Notes: generated from the sequence alone by a model not told the origin. A stretch of DNA of 64,000 nucleotides from JBICHN01 sp043101845 (GCA_043101845.1 JBICHN010000011.1:1798001-1862000); one strand, 5' to 3'; counted from the stretch's first letter, positions 54,384 to 63,718 are shown. Translations and numbers: made by a program.

Positions 54384-56987
54384 CTATCGGCAATTCGGGT
54401 CAGGATCGGGATGAGGCGTGAAGTCCGGGATCAGCTGGCTCTCGCGCGGATCGACTACGGCCGCTTCGTAAGCGTCTTTGAGTACTGAGAAGAACGCTTC
54501 TCCCTGGCGGTAGGCGCGCGTGTAGTTGATCTCGATCGCGGCGAGTTGAAACTTGTTCGACGGAGGCTGCCGGCTGCCGGTCTGGTGGTAACCGCCGTAG
54601 CATGCGAAGACGAATCCCTTCGGATCGAGCCCGTCGAGATGGTCAAGCGCCTCGGTCATATGGAAGTCCGGCGACGGTATTCGATCGGTCGTCCGCCAAT
54701 CTTCAATCCAGTGATCCCACGACGGCGCCGGATCGTTCGCGGGATCATCGTCATAGAAGAGCGCCGTCAACTGCTCACCGACGGACGCCCACCAGGTCAC
54801 CTCGACCCCGTCCGGGGAAGTCGCCGGCATCGCGCCCCACTCCGTGCACACGAGTTGCTCAGGAACGGCCGGAGGATTCGCGCGGGTCCAGGGTGGCCCC
54901 GTCCCGCCGACACCTTCGTGCGCGATAAGGTTTGCGGCGTCGATGAACTTGTTGAATCCAGAGAAGTGAAGATGCACATCAGTGAAATCACAAACCTGGT
55001 TCGCGTAGAGGACCGTGCGCCAGATCCAGACGGCCTGCTTGCTCTCTTCGGACAGCGTCCCCCCGGCGCCGATCACGCCCCGGTTGCCTTCGATCATGTT
55101 GAGGGCAACCGGCGCCGGCGCCACGATGCGAATCGGTCGGTGACCTCCGGCGACCGATCCCTTACGCGCCGCCTCGGCCAGGCGCTCGTAGTACGCGAAC
55201 ATCGCGTCGTGCGCCTCAACGAGACACGCTTCGTCATCGATCTCATCGACCGGAGTATCACGCCGTATACAGGACAGTCCGTCGTCGGATTGGAAGAGCC
55301 ACAAACCCGGACCGCTGTGCACCTCGTTGCCGATCTGCAGGTAATCGAGAAGGTCACCGCCCCACGCCATGACGGTCTCGACATTCGTCGCGATCAACTC
55401 CTGTTCAGCCTCGGAGGGAAGATAATCCTTCGCGCCATCCTGGAAGCGGGTACGCAACATGATCACGATCTCGCGCTGCTGCGACTGGTCGCTTTGATAG
55501 TCGGCGAGCAACGACCGCACGGTCATGCACCCGTCAGGATTCGACACCCAGGATTGCAGATCATGCTGGTCAATGTGCTTACGCAGGATCTGAATGTGAT
55601 CGACGCCCGCCAGCTGCGACATGGCATAGGTCGGAACCGCATAGACACCGGAGCGGAAATCCTCGGCGTCATCGATGACCCAGTCGCCATTCTGATCCGC
55701 TTCCACGCCGGCCACGATCTCACGGTAATCGGCAATTCCGTCGTTGTCGGTATCGTGCGGGTATATGACCACGATGGTGTCGGCTTCGTTTCCTGAGCCA
55801 TCAAGACTCATCACGCCGACCATCGTCCTCTGTTCATTGATCGCCCGCAGCTTGAGGGACGCCGCGTTACTGCCGAGTGGTGTGTTGACATGGTTTCGCA
55901 CGGGAACCCAAACGAAGGGCGGGTCGCCCGACGGTCTCCCGTAACGACCGTTCCATATCCAGAGTCCGTTCTCGGAGAGGACCTCTCCTCGCTCATTGAG
56001 ATCGAGCCCGATGGAATCCGCGCCGTTATCGCCGAGCCAGGTGTAGGAGGTCCAGGACAGAGCTCCGGGCGCCGTGGGGACCCACGCCTTGGTTCGTCGG
56101 ACTCCCGCATCGGTCTCGAACCAGCCGCCCGCCACCCCTTGGGAGTTGATCCCCGTCACCCATGGGCCGCGGTTCGCCCGCGCGGGCACGCCGCCGGGAA
56201 GCTGCGCCCAGGCGCCCACGCCGTTTACGAATCGCCAGACGACGATCTTGCGAATCGGAGTGGATGGATCTGGACTGTCGGCGATCCCGGCAATGTGAAG
56301 GACGAGGTCGGCGCCGCTCCGGGCGCGCCCGCTGATGGCGAATGCGCCTCGGCTCGTCCAGCCGGGAGGATCTTCAAGAGTGGTCCACTCGCCCATCGCG
56401 CCGGCGGCGAGAGCGACTGATCGCACCGGCCCGCCGGCGGTCCATCCGATTCGATCTCCCGCGTTGTTCACTCCGTGAACTTCGCCGGTTGAATCTGGGA
56501 AGTGAGATTGAAGGGCGCGATCAGGGCTCCATTCGTATCCGCGAATGACGCCGTTGGAATCGATTCCGCCGCCGACGACTCCCGCGTTGTTGAGATCGTG
56601 CCCGAGGGTGGCCACATTGTTCTTATCGCTAATGCGAATCCACTGAGCATCGTTCCAGCGTGCGTCGGCGTGGATATCCGGCGCCTTGCGCAGGTATGCG
56701 AACGGTGTGTCCAACTCATCGGTGAACACCGCGAGAATGTCGCCTCTGTCGTTGATGCTGATGACATCGACGAGAGATCCGGCGGGATACCCAACTTCCT
56801 GCGCGGGACGAATCGGAATGAGTGTGAATGCGTGCTTGCCCGCCCGAGTTCCGTCGGCGATGGCGTTCTCTGAAATCGAGAACCACAATACCAGAAGCGG
56901 TAGAACGACGCGTCCAACGATCTTCAGCGTCTGCGAACCGTAGCGTCGTCCATAAGATGGTCCGTTGTACTGCACACCACGCAGCAT
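54384..56987 (-). CDS. Large secreted protein: HAF-like repeats plus possible clan GH-A hydrolase domain
   Basis: I favour the start MLRGVQYN (56987), giving 867 aa with a hydrophobic signal (VVLPLLVLWFSISENAIADG); a start at 57044 is possible. About residues 70-390 hold repeats of the form I/L/V-N-x-x-G-x-x-x-G (ISINDRGDILAVF, DLNNAGVVGGGID, GVNNAGDRIGWTA, GINSQGVAGGWF), like HAF repeats. Around 405-445 is an Asp-rich thrombospondin-3/dockerin-like stretch (DTDNDGIADYREI). The C-terminal half resembles a TIM barrel: LQIGNEVHSGPGLW (Glu555, NE motif) and LVCTEWGAM (Glu716) could be the acid/base and nucleophile of a clan GH-A enzyme. Family and substrate are unknown. Confidence 0.7.
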   Translation of the reverse strand: MLRGVQYNGPSYGRRYGSQTLKIVGRVVLPLLVLWFSISENAIADGTRAGKHAFTLIPIRPAQEVGYPAGSLVDVISINDRGDILAVFTDELDTPFAYLRKAPDIHADARWNDAQWIRISDKNNVATLGHDLNNAGVVGGGIDSNGVIRGYEWSPDRALQSHFPDSTGEVHGVNNAGDRIGWTAGGPVRSVALAAGAMGEWTTLEDPPGWTSRGAFAISGRARSGADLVLHIAGIADSPDPSTPIRKIVVWRFVNGVGAWAQLPGGVPARANRGPWVTGINSQGVAGGWFETDAGVRRTKAWVPTAPGALSWTSYTWLGDNGADSIGLDLNERGEVLSENGLWIWNGRYGRPSGDPPFVWVPVRNHVNTPLGSNAASLKLRAINEQRTMVGVMSLDGSGNEADTIVVIYPHDTDNDGIADYREIVAGVEADQNGDWVIDDAEDFRSGVYAVPTYAMSQLAGVDHIQILRKHIDQHDLQSWVSNPDGCMTVRSLLADYQSDQSQQREIVIMLRTRFQDGAKDYLPSEAEQELIATNVETVMAWGGDLLDYLQIGNEVHSGPGLWLFQSDDGLSCIRRDTPVDEIDDEACLVEAHDAMFAYYERLAEAARKGSVAGGHRPIRIVAPAPVALNMIEGNRGVIGAGGTLSEESKQAVWIWRTVLYANQVCDFTDVHLHFSGFNKFIDAANLIAHEGVGGTGPPWTRANPPAVPEQLVCTEWGAMPATSPDGVEVTWWASVGEQLTALFYDDDPANDPAPSWDHWIEDWRTTDRIPSPDFHMTEALDHLDGLDPKGFVFACYGGYHQTGSRQPPSNKFQLAAIEINYTRAYRQGEAFFSVLKDAYEAAVVDPRESQLIPDFTPHPDPDPNCR

Positions 56988-57073
56988 GCCAGAACTGATC
57001 GGCTCCGTCAATGGCAAGGATGCTTGCCGGATCGAATCGACCATGTGAATCCTCGTCACGCCTACGATCGCCC

Positions 57074-58012
57074 ATGCAGGCGAAACCATTCGGCGAAACG
57101 GGTCTTCGAGTGACACCCATCGGCTTCGGCGCGGCCCAGATCGGATATCTCGAGCGGGGTCAGGATGAAGTGAACGAACTCGTGCGGCGGTTGCACGAGT
57201 TGGGTGTGAATCTGCTCGACACCGCGGCGGCGTATCGTGAATCGGAAACGCTGCTCGGCCACGCGCTCCACGCAGACGGACTGCGGAACGAGTTCGTGCT
57301 CGTTACGAAGGTCGGTCCGAGCGTTCCTGACCTCGACGAAGAGGCGTGGACACCCGAGATCATCCGGAAGTCCATCGAGCGGTCCCTGCGCCGACTGCGC
57401 ACGGACGAGATCGATGTGGCGCTGCTTCATTCCTGCGATCTCGAGAAGCTACGGGAGGGCAGCGTCATCGAGGCGCTGGTCGAAGCGCAGGCGCGTGGTC
57501 AGGTGGCTCACATCGGATATTCCGGCGACAACGAAGCGGCCGAGTGGGCGACACAGCAGGATGCGTTCGCCGTTCTCGAAACCTCGATCAGCGTCGCCGA
57601 TCAGGCGAACATCGACGGCGCCTTGCGTCGCGCCGCCGCACGCTCGATGGGTGTCCTTGCGAAACGCCCGATTGCGAACGCAGCGTGGAAGAACGCGGCG
57701 GACCAGCCTGGCTTCTACGGCGACTACGCGAGCGATTACTCCGATCGCCTCGGCGCTATGAAAGTTTCGCCACGCGACATCGGGTTCGTCTCGGATGATG
57801 CGTCGAACTGGGTCGAGATGTCACTCCGGTTCACACTCGCGCAGACGGGCGTTCACTCGCTCATCATCGGATCGACCAACGCCGACCATGTTGAGGACAA
57901 TGTGGAAACCGCGCGAAAGGGACCATTGAGCGAGGCGAAGGTCGAGCGAATTCGCTCGTCCTTCCGAGACGCCGAATCGGCGTCCGGAGTTGACTGGCCC
58001 GGACTGACTTAG
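57074..58012 (+). CDS. Aldo/keto reductase
   Basis: The 312-aa protein starts at MQAKPFGETGLRVTPIGFGA and has the catalytic set in context: Asp and Tyr in LLDTAAAYRESETLLG, Lys in FVLVTKVGPS and His in DVALLHSCDL. The C-terminal cofactor region includes SLIIGSTNADHVEDN. The frame is open upstream to 57011, but the family start is at 57074. It is divergent from the large secreted-protein gene. The substrate is unknown. Confidence 0.92.
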   Translation: MQAKPFGETGLRVTPIGFGAAQIGYLERGQDEVNELVRRLHELGVNLLDTAAAYRESETLLGHALHADGLRNEFVLVTKVGPSVPDLDEEAWTPEIIRKSIERSLRRLRTDEIDVALLHSCDLEKLREGSVIEALVEAQARGQVAHIGYSGDNEAAEWATQQDAFAVLETSISVADQANIDGALRRAAARSMGVLAKRPIANAAWKNAADQPGFYGDYASDYSDRLGAMKVSPRDIGFVSDDASNWVEMSLRFTLAQTGVHSLIIGSTNADHVEDNVETARKGPLSEAKVERIRSSFRDAESASGVDWPGLT

Positions 58013-58206
58013 CGCTTCGCACACCGCCAGAGCCGTCGCCGAACCGAACCGTCTAAGAGTCCTTTCACACTGCAAATACGGTTGATTCCCCACGCGCCGA
58101 TTCGAACGCGCGGAATTTGGCCACCACTATCATCCGAAGTGAATCGGTCGTCGAAGACATAGGCGACCAACCGAATCACCCCACCAGGATGGAGGGCGTC
58201 AGCCAC

Positions 58207-58677
58207 ATGCCACTCGACGAGAAGAAGAAAACTGAGATCGTTCGTCAACTCATTCTCGCCTACACAGCGGAACTCGAGACCGTCGCGAACTACATCGCGA
58301 ATTCGGTCAACCTCGACGGAGTCATGGCCGAACCGATCAAGGAATCACTCGGCAGCGATGTCGAGGAAGAACTCGGGCATGCGCGAACTCTGGCCGACCG
58401 GCTCCGCGTGCTCGGCGCCACGGTCCCCGGGTCGCTCGCGCTCAAGTTCGATCAGAAGTCAATGCAACCGCCGGACGAGTCGACGGATCTCATGCAGGTC
58501 GTGAACGGTGTCATCGAGGCCGAAACGCAGGCCATCGAGCGATACGAAAAGATCATCGAACTCTGCAGCGACTCCGATCCGGTCACCGAAGACATAGCTA
58601 TCACACTTCTCGCGGACGAACAGGAACATCGCCGCGAGTTCGAGGGCTTCAAGAAGGCGCTCTCGAAAGTTACATGA
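58207..58677 (+). CDS. Ferritin-like four-helix protein
   Basis: The 156-aa protein has two helix pairs with candidate di-iron ligands: Glu in LILAYTAELETVANYI, EEELGHARTL, VIEAETQAIERYEKI and ADEQEHRREFEGF. This fits the ferritin-like/bacterioferritin-type fold. I chose ATG 58207 because GGAGGG lies about 11 nt upstream; ATG 58189 is in frame but overlaps that site. The stop overlaps the next start (ATGA). A role in iron handling or oxidative stress is inference. Confidence 0.85.
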   Translation: MPLDEKKKTEIVRQLILAYTAELETVANYIANSVNLDGVMAEPIKESLGSDVEEELGHARTLADRLRVLGATVPGSLALKFDQKSMQPPDESTDLMQVVNGVIEAETQAIERYEKIIELCSDSDPVTEDIAITLLADEQEHRREFEGFKKALSKVT

Positions 58678-58916
58678 ATGGACACGCCATGAAGGCTTCA
58701 CACGAAAGCATGATCGTCCGGGTGCGCTACGGAGATGGCGCCGAGGCTCCGCTCGTACTGGAACCGGGGTCGACCCTGCAGCAGGCGCTCGAGCGAATCG
58801 ACGAAGAACTCGCGTACCTGCTCAACGCAGTGACCATCAACGGCCGGTCGGCGTCGAGGCTGACGCCGCTCCTGCCAGGCGACCGGATCGTCATTCCGGA
58901 AGACGCCCTCGCCTGA
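58674..58916 (+). CDS. Small beta-grasp (ThiS/MoaD-like) protein without a C-terminal Gly-Gly
   Basis: The 80-aa protein has the pattern SMIVRVRYGDGAEAPLVLEP, a helix TLQQALERIDEELAYLL, then VTINGRSASRLTPLLPGDRI, like ThiS/MoaD sulfur carriers. It ends EDALA, so the Gly-Gly needed for adenylation is missing. It overlaps the ferritin-like gene by 4 bp and should be translated with it. It may be a structural or binding partner rather than a sulfur carrier. Confidence 0.65.
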   Translation: MNGHAMKASHESMIVRVRYGDGAEAPLVLEPGSTLQQALERIDEELAYLLNAVTINGRSASRLTPLLPGDRIVIPEDALA

Positions 58917-59018
58917 CTCGAGGGTCGAGCATCCGTCCGGCGTCCGAGACGACGCCCCTTCGAATTCGCCTCGCGCGCTTTGGGGCGGGTTCCCAACCGA
59001 GTCGCACACCGACCGTGG

Positions 59019-59057
59019 TACAATAAAAACGGGCGGCGGGCCAGTCCCGCCGTCCGT
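59019..59057 (+). promoter_or_regulatory. Probable hmgA promoter and 5' hairpin
   Basis: TACAAT at about 59019-59024 is a good -10 box. A 12-bp hairpin with one G-T pair (59029-59040 / 59046-59057, CCAGT loop) begins 5 nt after it, so the transcript would start in or just before the stem. No clear -35 box is seen. The hairpin is followed by TCACTG rather than a T-run, so it does not look like a terminator. Confidence 0.5.
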
Positions 59058-59095
59058 TCACTGTTTCGAGACCGAACGACTCAAGGAGTTGTCGG

Positions 59096-60352
59096 ATGGC
59101 GTATTACATGAAACTTGGCGTCGTTCCGAAGAAGCGCCATGTCCAGTTTCGTCGCCCGGACGGGGGCCTCTACTCAGAGGAGGTCTTCGGAACCGAGGGC
59201 TTCGTCGGACCGACCTCGACGATGTACCACATCCATCCTCCAACCCAGGTCACCGGGTGGAAGAAGCTCTATTCGACAAAAGTCGAGCTCGCCGAAGCGG
59301 ACACCATGCGGATGCGGCACCTCAAGACCGTGCCAATGAAAGCCGAGGGCGACCCGATCACCGGTCGAAAGGTGCTCTTCGCCAATGCGGACTGCGAGAT
59401 GGGCATCTGCGTCCCCGCTGAGCCGATGGACTATCACTACAAAAATGGTCAAGGAGACGAGTTGCTCTTCATTCACTTCGGCAAGGGAACGATGTACACG
59501 AGCTTCGGCACGCTCAAGTTCGGGCCGAAGGACTACATCGTGATTCCGAAGGGCACGATCTACAAGATGGAGTTCGAGCCTAAGGCGACTGACGACGAGC
59601 CAGATCCGCGCTTCCTTGTCATCGAAACGGCGAATGGCTCCCACATCCTGCCGCCGCCCCGATATCTCTCGAAGAAGACGGCGCAGTTTCTCGAGCACTC
59701 ACCGTACTGCGAGCGCGACCTCCGAGTGCCCGATCTCCCGCTCACCTACGACGAACTCGGCGACTTCGAAGTGCGCATCAAGGCGCGCGACAGCGTACAC
59801 AGCTACATCTACAAGCATCACCCGCTCGATATCGTCGGCTGGGATGGCTGCTACTACCCCTACTGCTTCAATGTCGACGACTTCGCGCCGATCACCGGTC
59901 AGCTGCATCAGCCGCCGCCGGTCCACCAGACATTCGAAGCGCACAACTTTGTCGTGTGTTCGTTCTGCCCACGCACGCTCGACTGGCATCCCGACGCGAT
60001 CCCCGTCCCGTACAACCACAGCAATCTCGATTCGGATGAAGTGCTGTACTATGTCGAGGGGAACTACAAGGCGCGGAAGGGAATCGATGTCGGCTCGATT
60101 ACCGTACACCCTCAGGGCATCCCGCACGGTCCGCACCCCGGAACCGTCGAGAAATCCATCGGCGCCGAGTTCACGAACGAACTCGCGGTGATGTGCGATA
60201 CCTTCCGTCCGCTCTATCCGACGAAGCATGCGCTCGCGATGGACGATCCGGCGTATCCGAAGAGCTGGGAAGAGTCGCACGCGCAGGCCATCAAGGGCAA
60301 TGGGAAGACGAGCCCGCCGCCTGCGGCGGCGAAGGAGCAGATGATCTCCTGA
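59096..60352 (+). CDS. hmgA: Homogentisate 1,2-dioxygenase
   Basis: It opens the ring of homogentisate to maleylacetoacetate in tyrosine degradation, using Fe(II). The 418-aa cupin-type protein has MYHIHPPTQVTGW, DELLFIHFGKGTMYTSFG and the iron-site region PYNHSNLDSDEVLYYVEGN with HPQGIPHGPHPG. A good AAGGAG site precedes the ATG. Its partner gene hpd is at 12-13 kb, so the pathway is not in one operon. The hpd palindrome is not repeated in this promoter. Confidence 0.95.
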   Translation: MAYYMKLGVVPKKRHVQFRRPDGGLYSEEVFGTEGFVGPTSTMYHIHPPTQVTGWKKLYSTKVELAEADTMRMRHLKTVPMKAEGDPITGRKVLFANADCEMGICVPAEPMDYHYKNGQGDELLFIHFGKGTMYTSFGTLKFGPKDYIVIPKGTIYKMEFEPKATDDEPDPRFLVIETANGSHILPPPRYLSKKTAQFLEHSPYCERDLRVPDLPLTYDELGDFEVRIKARDSVHSYIYKHHPLDIVGWDGCYYPYCFNVDDFAPITGQLHQPPPVHQTFEAHNFVVCSFCPRTLDWHPDAIPVPYNHSNLDSDEVLYYVEGNYKARKGIDVGSITVHPQGIPHGPHPGTVEKSIGAEFTNELAVMCDTFRPLYPTKHALAMDDPAYPKSWEESHAQAIKGNGKTSPPPAAAKEQMIS

Positions 60353-60392
60353 CGGACGACCGCAATCGGCGCGCGCTTCGCGCCGTGCACGA

Positions 60393-61643
60393 TCAGTCCT
60401 CGACCATTACGCCGAGCGGCAACCCGCCGACCCACGACAGTGTGTCTCCGATCGAGGCGCCGGCTCGGATGCCCTGCGCCGCGGCGGTCTTCGCGTCGAC
60501 GAACCTATAACCGCCGATCGCCGCCGGCCGACCGTTCCAAGTCAGCCAGGCGCGGCGGGTGAACTCGCCGGGAGGCGTCGGAGTCGTCCAAACGCGTCCG
60601 GTCTCGTAGTCGATGAGGCGACCGGTTGGCGCCGAGCGCACTCGACCGTTTCCGCGTGATTCACCTCCGAAGATGTGCCATCGTCGGCCGTCCGCCGATC
60701 GTTCCAAACGGTGTCCCGCGACTCCATTCTCGAAGTCGAATGGCGTTGTTGTTTGGAGGTCGCGGGTGGCGAGGTCGACGACGAGACAGTCGTTCACCGA
60801 CTCGCCGCTCACCGGGTCATAGCCGCCGGTGTACCAAATGAGGTCGGGACCGACGACGACCGCGGCGCCGTCGCGTCGTGGCGCCTCGAAGCAGAAGGGC
60901 CACAATTCGGCTCGCGCCTGGTCGATCCAGACGGACTCGATCGACCCGTGCCGATCGCCTCCCATGATGACGAGTTCGGCGCCCCCGTTCGCGCTGACCG
61001 TGTCAGCCTCGACGAGAACCGCCGAGTGACCCTGCCGAAACTCATGCAGCGGAATCCACGCGACCACAGCGTCGAAGCGCGGATCGAACACGCGCACCGC
61101 AGTCCCACCGGCGATCGCCACCCGACCATCGGGCAAGGCAGTCACGGAGTGACCCACGAGCGGCTCATCCAGAGGAATGAATTGAGGCCGCGCATCGTAC
61201 GGATGAAAGAGTTCAAGTGACGCCAGAGGAGTAGTCGTCTCCTCGCGAAGCGAACCTTCAATCCCGCCGACTACCATCACGCGGCCGTCCGCCAGCGTGA
61301 GTTGGATGTGTCTCGCTCGTGGCCGCCAGAGTGACGCGCCGACGGGAAGCCACCCGCGTGAAGGATGCCGCACTTGAATGGCGCCCGTGGTCCTGTAATT
61401 CGCGTCGAATCCTCCGGTGAGCACAATCCAGTCGTCGACGCTCGACGCGGCGGCATCAAAAACCGGGAGCGGAACGCCGGATTCATGGTCCCAGCGCATC
61501 GGCATGAATGACCGGTCTGCTTTCGCTCGGACGGCGTCGGCGGCCGGCATGACCGGCGCCTGCGCCCAGGCAGCAGCGAGTCCGCCGTAAACCGTGAAGG
61601 CCAGAAGGCCGATGGCGAATTTGAGCCATGCATGACGCGTCAA
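60393..61643 (-). CDS. Secreted kelch-like propeller protein, apparent TTG start
   Basis: The 416-aa protein begins with a signal peptide (LKFAIGLLAFTVYGGLAAAW) from a TTG codon at 61641-61643. No ATG start would keep the signal. The body has kelch-type units with paired Gly: WIVLTGGFDANY, VMVVGGIEGSL, VAIAGGTAVRVF, LVIMGGDRHGSI and WHIFGGESRGNG. It is probably a six- or seven-bladed periplasmic or surface propeller. Its 5' end overlaps the divergent metallopeptidase gene by 16 bp. Confidence 0.75.
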   Translation of the reverse strand: MTRHAWLKFAIGLLAFTVYGGLAAAWAQAPVMPAADAVRAKADRSFMPMRWDHESGVPLPVFDAAASSVDDWIVLTGGFDANYRTTGAIQVRHPSRGWLPVGASLWRPRARHIQLTLADGRVMVVGGIEGSLREETTTPLASLELFHPYDARPQFIPLDEPLVGHSVTALPDGRVAIAGGTAVRVFDPRFDAVVAWIPLHEFRQGHSAVLVEADTVSANGGAELVIMGGDRHGSIESVWIDQARAELWPFCFEAPRRDGAAVVVGPDLIWYTGGYDPVSGESVNDCLVVDLATRDLQTTTPFDFENGVAGHRLERSADGRRWHIFGGESRGNGRVRSAPTGRLIDYETGRVWTTPTPPGEFTRRAWLTWNGRPAAIGGYRFVDAKTAAAQGIRAGASIGDTLSWVGGLPLGVMVED

Positions 61644-62959
61644 TTGAGCAACGACCTCGTTGGACGCCCCGCCTGCTGGCGGTGGCGGGCTTCGGTCTCG
61701 GTATCGCCGTACTCACCGGATCGGGCTTAGGCTCGTCCGCCGCGACGGGGGCGGTCAGCGCCCGACCGACGACGAATGAGGCCGGAACATTCGATTCATC
61801 GACCGATATCCGGCGGCGATTGAGCATGGCCCGTCTCGCGGAATCGGAAGAGCGCTGGGAGGACGCCGACGGGCACTATCGGTCCATTCTGCTCGAGGTC
61901 GATCGAAATCATACGGCCGCCTATGAGGCGCTCTGTCGCCTTCACAAGTCACATCCTGATCTCATCGGCTACCCCGGGAATGAGCGCATCGTGCGCGACC
62001 GGCTCGGTCGCTCGTTCCGCCGGCTGGTGACGCCGAACTTTGTGATCTACTCGAATGCGGACGACGCGTGGACCCAGCGGCAGGCGGGTCGCCTCGAACG
62101 CGCCGAAGACGAATTCACCCGCTTCTGCCATAAGCTCGAGTTGAATCCGTTACCGCTCGGCCAGAGGCTGCTGTGCATTCTCTTCGATGACCAGACAGAG
62201 TACGCGGCATTTGCCCGCCGGTACGACGGCATCGAAGCGCGATGGATCGCCGGTTACTACGCGCCGAAAGAGAACTATGTCGTCTTCTTCAACGAGGCGA
62301 ACGGCGCCTCGTTCGCCGACGCCGGCCGGAAGGTCGACGAGCAGCGTCGCCAGATCACCGAGATCAAGCGCGAACTCCGCGATGCGCAGCTCAAGCGGCA
62401 GCACGACTACGCGGACCATCTTCGGTCGGAGTTACGACGATTCGAACAGGCGCTGGCCACGAATGAGCAGATGATCGACGACGCGGCGCGTAACGCTTCG
62501 GCGTCGAAGACGATTCACGAAGCCGTTCACCTTCTCGCGGCGAACATGGGGGTCATGAGTCGCTACCGGCGCCATCCATTCTGGCTCACCGAGGGACTCG
62601 CGACCGCGTTCGAGACGCAACGACCGGAACAAGCATTCGGGCCCGCACACGAACAGCCTATCCGTCGCGAAGGATTCGAAGCGCTGCTCGACTCAGGAGA
62701 GATTCTCCCGCTCGCCCAGTTCGTCAGCTTCGAATCGGTTCCGAACGAGGACCAGGCGATCGCGAGCGTGATGTATCAGCAGAGCTACGCGCTCTTTCAA
62801 TACCTTTACCGGTACCAGCGAGATGATCTCGCCGCCGCCCTTCGTCGTTCGGGGCAGCCGGGACCGAACACGATCAATCATGTCGCGGACTTTGAGCGAC
62901 ACTTCGGCGGGATCGACGCGTTTGAGCGGGTCTGGATTCGTCGCGAACGCAATCGATGA
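61628..62959 (+). CDS. DUF1570-type secreted metallopeptidase
   Basis: After an N-terminal hydrophobic segment (LLAVAGFGLGIAVLTGSGLG) comes a tetratricopeptide-like region (WEDADGHYRSILLEVDRNHT) and then the peptidase part. The zinc motif is HEAVH in SKTIHEAVHLLAANMGV, and the Glu ligand is in FWLTEGLATAFE, as in gluzincin-like DUF1570 proteins. A charged coiled coil (about residues 235-285) precedes the active site. The substrate is unknown. Confidence 0.82.
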   Translation: MHDASIEQRPRWTPRLLAVAGFGLGIAVLTGSGLGSSAATGAVSARPTTNEAGTFDSSTDIRRRLSMARLAESEERWEDADGHYRSILLEVDRNHTAAYEALCRLHKSHPDLIGYPGNERIVRDRLGRSFRRLVTPNFVIYSNADDAWTQRQAGRLERAEDEFTRFCHKLELNPLPLGQRLLCILFDDQTEYAAFARRYDGIEARWIAGYYAPKENYVVFFNEANGASFADAGRKVDEQRRQITEIKRELRDAQLKRQHDYADHLRSELRRFEQALATNEQMIDDAARNASASKTIHEAVHLLAANMGVMSRYRRHPFWLTEGLATAFETQRPEQAFGPAHEQPIRREGFEALLDSGEILPLAQFVSFESVPNEDQAIASVMYQQSYALFQYLYRYQRDDLAAALRRSGQPGPNTINHVADFERHFGGIDAFERVWIRRERNR

Positions 62960-62985
62960 TCGTGCCTCCCGCCTGACAGAACGAC

Positions 62986-63014
62986 AAACGCCCACCTCGA
63001 GGAGGTGAGCGTTG
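62986..63014. terminator. Bidirectional hairpin terminator
   Basis: The inner stem CACCTC / GAGGTG (6 bp, GAG loop) and the outer stem AACGC / GCGTT (5 bp) are separated by one C-A mismatch. On the - strand it is followed by TGTCGTTCTGTC. It lies between the convergent DUF1570 and prepilin genes. Confidence 0.6.
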
Positions 63015-63049
63015 GAGTCGAATCAGGTTTGACCGTAGACCGGACTCGT

Positions 63050-63718
63050 TCAGCGATCGAGTCGACGAGGCGGAAGTCGGTTCGACTGCAGATCGATGAG
63101 ACTCTCGTCGAAGACCTCGTCGAGTCGACGGGTATTCGCGTGCAGGTCGCCGAAGAGGAAACTCGCTTCGCCCTGGTGACGGAGCGCGAAGTTTGACGGT
63201 ACATCGACCACGAGGTAGTCACTGCAGCCCATGACGACATCGTCAGTGGTCAGGATTTCGAACGGCTGCTGCCGGGCGGTATAGGCGATGCCGTAGGAGT
63301 TCCGGTCATTGCGATATCCGACGGTGCAGAGCAGACCCCAGTGACGCGGCTGGTCGCGGGCTTCGAACTCCATCCCCTCGGAGAACCCTTCACCATTGAG
63401 GGGCGCATGGGCGCCTCGCTGATCGGCGCGTACCGGTGGGTTCCGGTTGCCGTAGCCAGCGGTTCCGTCGCCGCCCGAGTTTGAGTCCGATTTGAGGTCG
63501 TACGCGGACGATCCCCAGCGACCCATGTCGAGCGACGCCTGGTGCATCACACCGAGTTGACGAAGGTTCGCAGTGCACTCCATGGCGAGCCCCAGGGCCC
63601 GGCTGCGCATCAGCGACGGCAGAAGAATGCTGATGAGCAATGCCATAAGTGCAAGCAGAATGAGAAGTTCTACGAGTGTCAGGCCTCGCTTCAAAGGGCT
63701 TCTCCCACTACGCGTCAT
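63050..63718 (-). CDS. Prepilin-type N-terminal cleavage/methylation domain protein
   Basis: The chosen start is MTRSGRSPLKRG (63718). It opens a type III prepilin signal: basic residues, then GLTLVELLILLALMALLISI, and the ECTANLRQLGVMHQAS stretch common in planctomycetes. The body is beta-rich and of unknown function; a possible degenerate H-x-DG-like end reads HQGEASFLFGDLH. The 222-aa length is normal. The frame is open further upstream, but the signal would then be internal. Confidence 0.82.
   Translation of the reverse strand: MTRSGRSPLKRGLTLVELLILLALMALLISILLPSLMRSRALGLAMECTANLRQLGVMHQASLDMGRWGSSAYDLKSDSNSGGDGTAGYGNRNPPVRADQRGAHAPLNGEGFSEGMEFEARDQPRHWGLLCTVGYRNDRNSYGIAYTARQQPFEILTTDDVVMGCSDYLVVDVPSNFALRHQGEASFLFGDLHANTRRLDEVFDESLIDLQSNRLPPRRLDR

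Noticed and set aside
60368..60384. Hairpin GGCGCG / CGCGCC after hmgA
   Set aside because: It has a short stem and no T-run on either strand, so I could not support a terminator.
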